From the NCBI RefSeq assembly GCF_015999265.1, contig NZ_JAEAGR010000001.1, positions 248,001 to 312,000 on the forward strand: 64,000 nucleotides of DNA, written 5' to 3'. Below the pieces are notes generated by a model. The model searched no databases. It had not been told where the DNA came from and worked only from the letters and a program-made list of their open reading frames with translations. Of this stretch, positions 42,521-50,388 are shown in pieces; position 1 is the first letter of the stretch, and every line of letters starts with the position of its first letter. This DNA comes from Mobilitalea sibirica. GTDB lineage: Bacteria; Bacillota; Clostridia; Lachnospirales; Lachnospiraceae. The position numbers were made by a program, and so were the translations under genes.

Positions 42521-43720
42521 TTGTATAAGATTTATTGTAGATTGTTTCAGCTAATATTAAGAGCTTTCTCGGGATTTTTACCTTGGCGTAAACCACAACT
42601 GTTAGAGGGTGAAAACAGCCTGAAAAGATTGCCAAAACGAATGAAGGAGAATGGATTACATAAGATTTTAATTGTAACGGATCGAGGTATCATGAATCTG
42701 GGATTAATGAAGGATTTATTATCCAGCATGGAAGCAGAAGAGCTTGAATATACCATCTACGATAAAACAGTTCCCAATCCTACCATTGATAATATTGAAG
42801 AGGCACTCATGCTTTATAATGAGAATAAATGTGATTCTATTCTAGGCTTTGGAGGTGGAACTGCTATTGATTGTGCCAAAGGGGTTGGAGCAAGGGTGGC
42901 TAGGCCTAAGAAAACCCTTCAAAAAATGAAAGGTTTACTCAAAGTTAGAAAGCCACTGCCACCTTTGATAGCGGTTCCAACCACTGCAGGAACAGGAAGT
43001 GAGGCAACCTTGGCGGCCGTTATTACCGACAGCAAAACCCATGAAAAATACGCTGTCAATGATACTTCCCTCATACCTCATTATGCCGTACTGGATCCTT
43101 TGCTAACAATAAAGCTTCCACCCCATCTGACTGCCACTACCGGTATGGATGCACTGACACACGCCGTAGAAGCGTATATCGGTAGAAGTAATACAAAAGA
43201 AACCTATGAATACAGTAAAGAAGCGATAAAACTGATTTTTAATAACCTATGGAAGGCCTATTCGAATGGAGAAGATTTAGACGCAAGAGAGAATATGCTA
43301 AAAGCATCCTACTATGCAGGGATGGCATTTACCAGAGCCTACGTTGGAAATGTTCATGCCATAGCCCATACCTTGGGAGGTTTTTATAACATACCCCATG
43401 GCTTGGCGAATGCTGTGATCCTACCATATGTATTAGACTATTATGGGGAAGCTGTCCATAAACCTCTGGCTGAACTGGCAGATCTAATAGGAATTAGCAA
43501 AGAAAAAGATAGTACATACGAGAAATCAAAACAATTCATAGAGAAAATTAAGTCAATGAATCAACAAATGGGAATACCCACAAAGATTAAGGGCATACAG
43601 GATAAGGATATTCCTGTTATGGTAGACCGGGCATGTCGGGAAGCGAATCCACTTTATCCTGTCCCTAAAGTTTTTTGCAAGAAAGACTTTTATATAATAT
43701 ATGAATACATAAAGGAATAA
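42521..43720 (+). CDS. Iron-containing alcohol dehydrogenase
   Basis: 399 residues, type III (iron) alcohol dehydrogenase. N-terminal NAD(P)-binding region with GFGGGTAIDCAKGVGA and PTTAGTGSEAT; iron site in GMDALTHAVEAY, NVHAIAHTLGG and NIPHGLANAVILP. It reduces aldehydes to alcohols with NAD(P)H, substrate not fixed by sequence. A short hydrophobic N-terminal stretch (LFQLILRAFSGFLPW) precedes the core, not usual for the family. TTG start at 42521 with AAGGGGGAA upstream. The aldehyde dehydrogenase gene lies 178 bp downstream, so the two probably share aldehyde substrates. Confidence 0.92.
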   Translation: MYKIYCRLFQLILRAFSGFLPWRKPQLLEGENSLKRLPKRMKENGLHKILIVTDRGIMNLGLMKDLLSSMEAEELEYTIYDKTVPNPTIDNIEEALMLYNENKCDSILGFGGGTAIDCAKGVGARVARPKKTLQKMKGLLKVRKPLPPLIAVPTTAGTGSEATLAAVITDSKTHEKYAVNDTSLIPHYAVLDPLLTIKLPPHLTATTGMDALTHAVEAYIGRSNTKETYEYSKEAIKLIFNNLWKAYSNGEDLDARENMLKASYYAGMAFTRAYVGNVHAIAHTLGGFYNIPHGLANAVILPYVLDYYGEAVHKPLAELADLIGISKEKDSTYEKSKQFIEKIKSMNQQMGIPTKIKGIQDKDIPVMVDRACREANPLYPVPKVFCKKDFYIIYEYIKE

Positions 43721-43898
43721 TTCGGACAATCGAAGAAGCTACAGAACAAGGTTTTATCTAATAGAGTTGAAACAGCTAGGGTAAATTAAAGATTATTTGG
43801 AATGCATCACCGCAGATTCGTTTTATGAAATAATAGTTCTGTCAGTGTCACATGGGTAAAAGTGGTTTGTAATGGGTAATAAAGGAGGTTAAAAGGAT

Positions 43899-45269
43899 AT
43901 GAATAATATCAAATCAATATTGGAGCATCAAAGAAATTATTTTGCATCAGGAGTTACCAGAGAAGTATCCTTTCGAAAAATGCAGCTTCGAAAGCTTTAT
44001 CAGGCGATTAGAAATCATGAAGCCGATATATTGAATGCCTTAAAACAAGATCTGAATAAGTCGGATTTTGAAGGGTATATGACGGAAATTGGGATGGTTT
44101 ATGATGAACTTCGCTTTGTGATAAACAAGCTTTCCAGGTGGGCTAAGCCCAAGAGAGTCAGGACGCCGATTGCTCATTTTATCTCCTCCAGTAAAATCTA
44201 TTCAGAGCCTTATGGAGTCGTACTCATAATAGCTCCTTGGAATTATCCGTTTCAGTTGGCGATTGAACCCTTAATCGGTGCCATAGCAGCGGGTAATTGT
44301 GCTGTGGTAAAGCCCTCGAACTATTCTCCTAACGTCTCTTCTGTGATTGATACAATTCTAAAGGAAGCTTTTGAGGCGTCCTATGTATCTGTTATTCAAG
44401 GAGGCAGGGAAGCGAATCAAAATCTCCTTGAGGAGAGGTTTGATTATATCTTTTTTACCGGAAGTGTTGCAGTAGGAAAGGTAGTGATGGAAGCAGCGGC
44501 AAAACATCTAACCCCGATCAGCCTGGAGTTGGGGGGTAAGAGTCCATGTATTGTTGATGAAACCGCTAATCTTGAACTGGCGGCAAAAAGAATTGTATGG
44601 GGCAAATACTTAAATTCCGGTCAGACCTGTGTGGCACCGGATTATCTGCTGGTTCATAAAAGCATAAAAGAAGAACTTGTTAGCAGAATGAAAAAATATA
44701 TTACTTCATTTTACGGCAAAGAGCCCCATAATAATAAGGAGTATCCCAAGATTATTAACGAGAAACACTATAGACGTCTCCTAGGGTTAGTAAAAGACAG
44801 TCATATTGTTGTTGGTGGCAGAGGGAATGATCTGACACATCAGATTGAGCCTACTATGTTGGATCAGGTTAACTGGAATAGCGCTGTTATGGGTGAGGAA
44901 ATTTTTGGACCGATACTCCCAATCCTTGAGTTTGAGGATCTGCGGGAGGTTGTTGTTGAAATTAACAAACACCCTAAGCCACTGGCACTTTATTTCTTTA
45001 CGAATGATAAAACGCATGAAAGGTATGTTCTTAAGCATACCTCTTACGGTGGCGGCTGCATCAATGATACGGTAGTTCATTTGGCTACCTCTCATATGCC
45101 CTTTGGTGGTGTTGGGGAAAGCGGTATGGGAGGCTATCATGGAAAAGCCAGCTTTGATACCTTCTCCCATAAGAAAAGCGTGTTAAAGAAATCGAACTTG
45201 ATTGATATTCCCTTAAGATATCCACCCTATAAAAATCATCTTAAATTACTAAAAAAGATTATGAAGTAG
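43899..45269 (+). CDS. Aldehyde dehydrogenase (ALDH3-like)
   Basis: 456 residues, the short ALDH3 form. Signatures: APWNYPFQLAIEPLIGAIAAGN, PSNYSPN, FFTGSVAVGKVVMEAAAKHLTPISLELGGKSP (catalytic Glu210 in LELGG) and nucleophile Cys244 in LNSGQTCVAPDY. It oxidises medium- or long-chain aldehydes to acids with NAD(P)+ and needs no CoA. The C-terminal FDTFSHKKSVLKKSNLIDIPLRYPPY is usual for the family. AAAGGAGG upstream. Follows an iron alcohol dehydrogenase and is followed at once by a small membrane peptide gene. Confidence 0.93.
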   Translation: MNNIKSILEHQRNYFASGVTREVSFRKMQLRKLYQAIRNHEADILNALKQDLNKSDFEGYMTEIGMVYDELRFVINKLSRWAKPKRVRTPIAHFISSSKIYSEPYGVVLIIAPWNYPFQLAIEPLIGAIAAGNCAVVKPSNYSPNVSSVIDTILKEAFEASYVSVIQGGREANQNLLEERFDYIFFTGSVAVGKVVMEAAAKHLTPISLELGGKSPCIVDETANLELAAKRIVWGKYLNSGQTCVAPDYLLVHKSIKEELVSRMKKYITSFYGKEPHNNKEYPKIINEKHYRRLLGLVKDSHIVVGGRGNDLTHQIEPTMLDQVNWNSAVMGEEIFGPILPILEFEDLREVVVEINKHPKPLALYFFTNDKTHERYVLKHTSYGGGCINDTVVHLATSHMPFGGVGESGMGGYHGKASFDTFSHKKSVLKKSNLIDIPLRYPPYKNHLKLLKKIMK

Positions 45270-45277
45270 GGAAAAGA

Positions 45278-45451
45278 TTGAGCGGTTTAATGTCATATAT
45301 TGTGTTCTATAATTTTCATTGGCTAGTAATATTCTTTGCTTTGATATCCATCATAATAGGAACTCGATACAAGCAGTTTATAAGATGGCATAATCGAACC
45401 TTAAGAGAGTTAAAACGTAGTTCATTATTATTAATTGAGATTATTCAATAA
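45278..45451 (+). CDS. Small membrane peptide, 57 residues
   Basis: A short ORF 8 bp after the aldehyde dehydrogenase stop. From TTG 45278 it encodes 57 residues (53 from the in-frame ATG at 45290). AGGG at 45268-45271 precedes the TTG. The product has one clear membrane helix (WLVIFFALISIIIG) and a basic cytoplasmic tail (RYKQFIRWHNRTLRELKRS). The close spacing and amphipathic charge pattern suggest it is translated with the dehydrogenase, but no family is recognised. Confidence 0.5.
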   Translation: MSGLMSYIVFYNFHWLVIFFALISIIIGTRYKQFIRWHNRTLRELKRSSLLLIEIIQ

Positions 45452-45478
45452 TTTATTTAATAAATATATAAATCCAGG

Positions 45479-45507
45479 TTGACAATTGTGCAATACAATT
45501 GTATATT
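45479..45507 (+). promoter_or_regulatory. argC promoter with internal dyad
   Basis: TTGACA at 45479-45484, 17-base spacer, TATATT at 45502-45507. The spacer is nearly filled by a 7-5-7 perfect inverted repeat (CAATTGT-GCAAT-ACAATTG, 45483-45501), a likely repressor site. Confidence 0.75.
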
Positions 45508-45519
45508 AATGAATAACAA

Positions 45520-45533
45520 TGTATAAATATACA
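45520..45533. promoter_or_regulatory. ARG-box-like palindrome
   Basis: TGTATAAATATACA, 13 bp after the -10 element, flanked by TGAAT and ATTCA. The shape fits an ArgR/AhrC operator, which would repress argC when arginine is present. Match to the published consensus was not computed. Confidence 0.45.
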
Positions 45534-45614
45534 AATTCACATATTTTATTATATACATGTATTGTTACTATTATTATTATGTTTTATTTATGCTAGGGAT
45601 AAGGAGACAGTAGG

Positions 45615-46574
45615 ATGAAAAAAAAAGTATTTGTTGATGGACTTTCCGGAACGACAGGATTAAAAATTCATGAAAGACTAAGTTTATACAGTGAACTGGA
45701 TATGATTACAATAGATTATGAGAAAAGAAGAGATCCGGCTGAAAGAGCAAGATGCTTAAATGAAGCCGATATTGTATTCTTGTGCTTACCCGATGATGCT
45801 GCTAAGGAAGCGGTGTCCTTAGTAACCAATCCAAATACGAAGATAATTGATGCCAGTACCGCTCATCGAACATCCAAGGACTGGGCTTATGGGCTACCGG
45901 AATTATCAAAAGAACACAGGGAAGCTGTGATAAACGGGAAGAGGGTTAGTAATCCCGGCTGTCATGCCACAGCCTTCGCACTATCTGTATATCCTTTGAT
46001 TTTCCATGGAATTATGCCTACCAATTATCCGGTAAGCTGCCAAAGCCTGACCGGTTATAGTGGTGGTGGTAAAGCTTTAATTGAAAAGTATGAGGCGGAC
46101 GGAGAGGCTAATCCCTATACCACCGGTCCAAGACCCTACAGCCTGACCTTCAATCATAAGCATCTACCTGAGATGACCATGAGAACAGGGCTCCAGGAAA
46201 GTCCCATTTTTCTGCCGGTATTGAATAATGTATATCAGGGCTTGGCAGTCTCAGTTCCAATTCACACAAAGCTTCTTAACAAGCGGTTAAGTGTGAAGGA
46301 GATCCATGAACTGATGAGTGAACATTACTGCAAGGAGAAGTTTGTTAAGGTGATGCCCTATGGGGACGATACCAGTCTTTTCGATGGAGGACTTGACATA
46401 ACTGCTTGCAATCATACCAATCAGGCTGAGGTTTTTGTCTTCGGAAATGATGCGAAGGGCAGTATAGTAATCTATACTAGACTTGATAATCTTGGCAAAG
46501 GAGCTTCCGGTGCTGCAATCCAGAATATGAACCTTATGCTGGGATTCGATGAGGATTTACATCTGCTTGACTAA
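45615..46574 (+). CDS. argC: N-acetyl-gamma-glutamyl-phosphate reductase (type 2)
   Basis: 319 residues, the short type 2 form. N-terminal Rossmann motif VDGLSGTTGLKIHERL, ADIVFLCLPDDAAKE, and the active-site Cys116 in VSNPGCHATAFAL; His in FNHKHLPEM. It makes N-acetylglutamate semialdehyde in arginine synthesis using NADPH. No other arg gene is beside it; the argJBD set must be elsewhere. AAGGAG precedes the ATG and a consensus promoter with an ARG-box-like palindrome lies upstream. Terminator follows. Confidence 0.93.
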   Translation: MKKKVFVDGLSGTTGLKIHERLSLYSELDMITIDYEKRRDPAERARCLNEADIVFLCLPDDAAKEAVSLVTNPNTKIIDASTAHRTSKDWAYGLPELSKEHREAVINGKRVSNPGCHATAFALSVYPLIFHGIMPTNYPVSCQSLTGYSGGGKALIEKYEADGEANPYTTGPRPYSLTFNHKHLPEMTMRTGLQESPIFLPVLNNVYQGLAVSVPIHTKLLNKRLSVKEIHELMSEHYCKEKFVKVMPYGDDTSLFDGGLDITACNHTNQAEVFVFGNDAKGSIVIYTRLDNLGKGASGAAIQNMNLMLGFDEDLHLLD

Positions 46575-46654
46575 GCAGTTAATGTTAATCTAATTAAAAT
46601 AAATGCATATAAAAGGTATATACAAAACAAAACGATTATTAAATTCACATAAAT

Positions 46655-46727
46655 AAGACATGTACAGCTTAAAAAAACATCCCAAATCGTATTAGGGTGC
46701 GTTCATTAAGTTAAACATGTCTTTTTG
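46655..46727 (+). terminator. Terminator after argC
   Basis: AAGACATGT (46655-46663) pairs with ACATGTCTT (46715-46723), helped by inner CTTAA/TTAAG pairing, then TTTT. Confidence 0.6.
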
Positions 46728-46788
46728 GTTATATTTTAACATTGTGCATTTAGAGCAGAATATACTGATATTAATTAACAGCCGGACA

Positions 46789-47304
46789 TCAGGCGTAATC
46801 GTTAGGGAGAAGCTTACCTTCTATGAAAGTATAATCCTTTGGGAGCATAGAGATATGAAAGGTCTCTGCCAAGGAACAGATTTTATCCATAAGGCATACA
46901 ATAACGGACTCCCGAGTCCTAGGACACCTGGTTAGGGTAAGGGGCCACATATGGGAGCTTATGATATCTGCTTCGGTGGGATTGATATCATAATGCTTTT
47001 TTGCATTGTGTAGGGCTATGCCGGCATGATAAAAGCCGTGAAGTTTATGAGCTTGATTTGGCATATGCCAATCGTAGAGGTAAAAGTCATGGAGCATAGC
47101 TCCTCTGGTTAGGCTTTTTGTATCAAAATGAAGTGGTATCCGTAAGGAAAGCCAGTAGCTGTAATAAGCGATAACAAGACAATGCGTATAGGTGGTCGTA
47201 TTTCCATGCTGAATATACTTCTTCATTTTATGAATTTGCTCATTTTGAAGAAGTTCAGTAATATAATGAATAAACTCTTTCTTTTCCGTAGCGCTTAGTT
47301 TCAT
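46789..47304 (-). CDS. HD-domain phosphohydrolase-like protein
   Basis: 171 residues. HD signature: first His in TYTHCLVIAYYSY, the His-Asp pair in RGAMLHDFYLYDW, another conserved His in ISSHMWPLTLTRCPRTRESVIVCLMDK with the final Asp. HD proteins hydrolyse nucleotides or phosphate esters with a metal. It may act on a nucleotide; substrate is unknown. The start at 47304 is supported by GGAGT upstream on the minus strand; 47328 has none. Confidence 0.82.
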   Translation of the reverse strand: MKLSATEKKEFIHYITELLQNEQIHKMKKYIQHGNTTTYTHCLVIAYYSYWLSLRIPLHFDTKSLTRGAMLHDFYLYDWHMPNQAHKLHGFYHAGIALHNAKKHYDINPTEADIISSHMWPLTLTRCPRTRESVIVCLMDKICSLAETFHISMLPKDYTFIEGKLLPNDYA

Positions 47305-47754
47305 AAGTATACTCCATTCCAGTGCCAAACGACGAATATAAATAGCAGCACAGATTTGCCTTTAAATCATTTTTTAGTACTAATAACTCAATAAGATAAT
47401 TGATTTATAGGATTACTTTTAAATATTTTACAGAATTTTATTTGATTATTCAATAGATATAGCTAGGATTAAAATGCTTATTTTCTGCTAAAATTCTGTG
47501 GTACATATGATAAGTAAGTCAGAAAAGGAGTCTTTGAACAATATTATATTTTTCTAAATTAATTAACTGAAAAACAGGGATAAAAGATTGAATATTTTGT
47601 CAATTTACGGTATACTAGTAGAAGTTGATACCGAATTCGCACCATCAATGGAGATGGTACCGTCTCTATAAGGATGGCAACAAAATATCATTTCAATTTG
47701 TTGTTAATTATTTTGATGGTAGAGCAGAGGCCCTACCGGAAAGGGTGGAAGGTT
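47305..47754 (+). promoter_or_regulatory. Upstream region of the symporter with a promoter
   Basis: TTGAAT at 47588-47593 and TATACT at 47611-47616 (17-base spacing) form a good promoter 139 bp before the symporter start. A small hairpin (ACCATC/GATGGT, near 47640-47658) lies in the leader. Nothing else is recognised in this gap. Confidence 0.6.
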
Positions 47755-49095
47755 ATGGGGAAGAATAGCTTTCAGACTACTAGATTGGAGCGCATGTCTT
47801 ATGGAGGTTTTTTTCTGGGGCAGAATATTATCTATGTAATACAGTTTCAATTTTTGATGTATTTCTATACGGAGTATGTTGGGCTTTCCTTAGGTCATAC
47901 TACCACAATGCTCTTGATTGCTAAGCTCTGGGATGCTTTTAATGATCCGATTATGGGAGCGATTGTTGACAAGGTGAATTTTAAGAAAGAAAAATATCTT
48001 CCTTGGCTTCGATTTGTCACTTATATTCTTCCTTTATCCATGTTTTTTGTCTTTATAAACATAGATGCTGCATATAATGTGAAGCTTATCTATGCCTATA
48101 TTACATATATCATTTTTGGAATGGTTTACACGGTTTCTGATTCACCTTTATTTTCTCTGGCAACGGTAATGAGCAGGCATGCATATGAACGGGATACGTT
48201 GATATCGCATGGAAGGCTGGCTGCTGCTCTGGCGGCAATCTTAAGTGCTGCATTTATGAGTATCAAGGTTAAGGCTGGATGGACTTTAACGGCAGGTGTT
48301 TACTGTGTCGTTGCATTTTTAGTGATGTTCCCGATGCAATTTCATGCAAAGGAAAGAGTGAAATATCATCGAAGCTCGGATATTACTTTTCAAAAGATTT
48401 TTCGTTTTTTATTTAAGAATAAATATTTATTGCTTTATTATATTGGATATCTTGCGATTAGTGCTACTAATACTCTGCAGACCATGGCTGTTTATTTTGC
48501 TAACTCAAACCTCGGTGATGAGACCTTAGTTACTGTTATTATGGCTGTCGTGATTATACCGGTCATTATTGTAGCACCGTTCTTACCTACAATGATAAAA
48601 GCTTTTGGCAAGAAGAAGCTGACGATTTATTCTTCAGCGGCCATGATTATACTGTCCGTTATCCAATATTTTGCTGGCTACGAAAATCTTGCTGTATTCC
48701 TTGGTATTGCGGCTGTAAGAGTTACCTTTATGCAAATACCGCTATTGATTTATGGTATGTTTACGGCAGACTGTATTGAGTATGGAGCTTATATCAATGG
48801 AGAAAGAACAGAAGGAATCGCATTTTCCATACAGACCTTTATTACGAAACTGGGGGGTGCAATAAGCGCTACTTTAAGCTTATCTCTCTTAGGTTTATTT
48901 GGGTACGTAAAACAGGCTCCTATACAATCTGCAGATACGCTTGAAGGTATCTGGATTATTATGAGCCTGGTACCGATTATTGGATATGCAATTATGATTT
49001 TAATCATGTATGTGTATAAATTAAATGAGAAGGATGTTGCGCTCATGATGGAGCATAATCAGGCTAAGCTTGGATTAAAGGAAACGAGTGAATAG
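47755..49095 (+). CDS. MFS glycoside-pentoside-hexuronide:cation symporter
   Basis: 446 residues with twelve helices. The GPH-family signs are present: ERMSYGGFFLGQNIIYV at the start, LLIAKLWDAFNDPIMGAIVDKVNFKKEKYLPWLRF (the conserved D-A-x-N-D-P-x-M-G motif) and TADCIEYGAYINGERTEGIAFSIQTFITKLGGA in the second half. It imports sugars, glycosides or hexuronides with Na+ or H+. The ATG at 47755 follows AAAGGGTGG and starts the protein at the usual place; upstream in-frame ATGs have no site. Stands alone. Confidence 0.88.
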   Translation: MGKNSFQTTRLERMSYGGFFLGQNIIYVIQFQFLMYFYTEYVGLSLGHTTTMLLIAKLWDAFNDPIMGAIVDKVNFKKEKYLPWLRFVTYILPLSMFFVFINIDAAYNVKLIYAYITYIIFGMVYTVSDSPLFSLATVMSRHAYERDTLISHGRLAAALAAILSAAFMSIKVKAGWTLTAGVYCVVAFLVMFPMQFHAKERVKYHRSSDITFQKIFRFLFKNKYLLLYYIGYLAISATNTLQTMAVYFANSNLGDETLVTVIMAVVIIPVIIVAPFLPTMIKAFGKKKLTIYSSAAMIILSVIQYFAGYENLAVFLGIAAVRVTFMQIPLLIYGMFTADCIEYGAYINGERTEGIAFSIQTFITKLGGAISATLSLSLLGLFGYVKQAPIQSADTLEGIWIIMSLVPIIGYAIMILIMYVYKLNEKDVALMMEHNQAKLGLKETSE

Positions 49096-49125
49096 CGCAG
49101 GTTTTATTGTTTTTGATTACTAGAA

Positions 49126-49152
49126 TGAATTACAATCCTTCTTTCATTGTAA
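49126..49152. terminator. Weak hairpin between convergent genes
   Basis: AATTACAAT pairs with ATTGTAAATT with one bulge between the symporter and DUF1189 genes. Possible shared terminator. Confidence 0.35.
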
Positions 49153-49153
49153 A

Positions 49154-50203
49154 TTACTTGTTTTTATTCTCGTTTTTAGTCTTATTATTCTCGATCTTCG
49201 CATTGTTGTAGGGGGTATCGCTAATCTCCTGATCAGAGGAATAGTGGTTTGGGTCTGTGTTCTGATTGGGCTCAGGTATCTGTTTTGGTACATAGTTACT
49301 ACTGCTGTTTAAGTTATTGTATCTGCTATTATCATAACTTGTGGATTGCGTATCGTACTGACTATTTGAGCTTTCATTATCGTGGTAGGAGTTACTGTGG
49401 GAAGATATCATCCTGTTCCAGGAGGCAGCTTCCTCTGATTTATGAGATAATATTCCATAGACGATATAAATGCTGGTTATAGCTAGGGCAAGCAGGTTTT
49501 TTAAACTGTCTGGGACAAGGGGAAGAAAAAGATCTATAACGGTATATAAAAGGTGTATCGTAACTTTACTATATACGGCGGTTCGAAAAACCGTTTTAAA
49601 GGGCAGATTTGTTTTACTGATTGTAGCTACCAACATACCGAATATGGAGTATAAAAGGCTTCGAAAGTAATAAGCCCCAACCATAAATAAGTAGATGAGA
49701 ACAGAGCCAATCATAAGTAGGACAAATAGAAAGGGTTTGGCAGTCTGAAGGATGGTGTCGTCGAAGTCAAAACCATATAACTGACTGAAATTAAAGCTCT
49801 GTATTCGGCCGTTTAATTGTTTGCTAATGATGTTGGATTTACTAATTAAGATAGCCTGATCATAGTTATCACTAACATCTATTAGTTCAAAAGCTTCAAC
49901 ATCAGTATCAACTAAGATATAAGTGCCATCATCAACAGTCTCATATCGTTCACTGACATAAAGTCTTCCATCCTTCATTTGGAATTCGGGTAATTCTTGG
50001 TCAAGTACATTAACAAAACCGTTTGGGCCGAGGATTTCAATATACATAGGTATTATGAGACCGATAATTGTAGTGAGTGCCACGAATAAAAATACAAAAC
50101 CTGTAAGTCTGGCACCGCTTACTTTGGTAAGCTTATAATATTCTCTGGGTTTTGTTATGGCATGATGTATCTGCTGAAAGAAGTTCATTTTTGTATTCTC
50201 CAT
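49154..50203 (-). CDS. DUF1189-like membrane protein
   Basis: 349 residues. The DUF1189 layout is visible: FFQQIHHAITKPREYYKLTKVSG at the start, helix one at FVFLFVALTTIIGLIIPM, an extracytoplasmic domain of about 110 residues (QELPEFQMKDGRLYVSERYE), then a group of three to four helices (PFLFVLLMIGSVLIYLFM onward). The final 90 residues are a low-complexity Asn/Ser/Tyr-rich tail (NSYHDNESSNSQYDTQSTSY). Function unknown for the family. GGAGG precedes the start. Confidence 0.75.
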   Translation of the reverse strand: MENTKMNFFQQIHHAITKPREYYKLTKVSGARLTGFVFLFVALTTIIGLIIPMYIEILGPNGFVNVLDQELPEFQMKDGRLYVSERYETVDDGTYILVDTDVEAFELIDVSDNYDQAILISKSNIISKQLNGRIQSFNFSQLYGFDFDDTILQTAKPFLFVLLMIGSVLIYLFMVGAYYFRSLLYSIFGMLVATISKTNLPFKTVFRTAVYSKVTIHLLYTVIDLFLPLVPDSLKNLLALAITSIYIVYGILSHKSEEAASWNRMISSHSNSYHDNESSNSQYDTQSTSYDNSRYNNLNSSSNYVPKQIPEPNQNTDPNHYSSDQEISDTPYNNAKIENNKTKNENKNK

Positions 50204-50388
50204 CGGAAAACCTCCATTATTTTTGTTTTATTAATATATACGATTGATAAAAGAAGGAGATGTTAATACAGAGAGATTATCTTTTCTTAGTTATTTTAAC
50301 CATGTTTGTGGATTTAAACCTTAAAGGAACAAATGATTGTGGATGTTTAGTCTGATATATGATTTTTTACCCGGTGGAGGAGGCTTCT

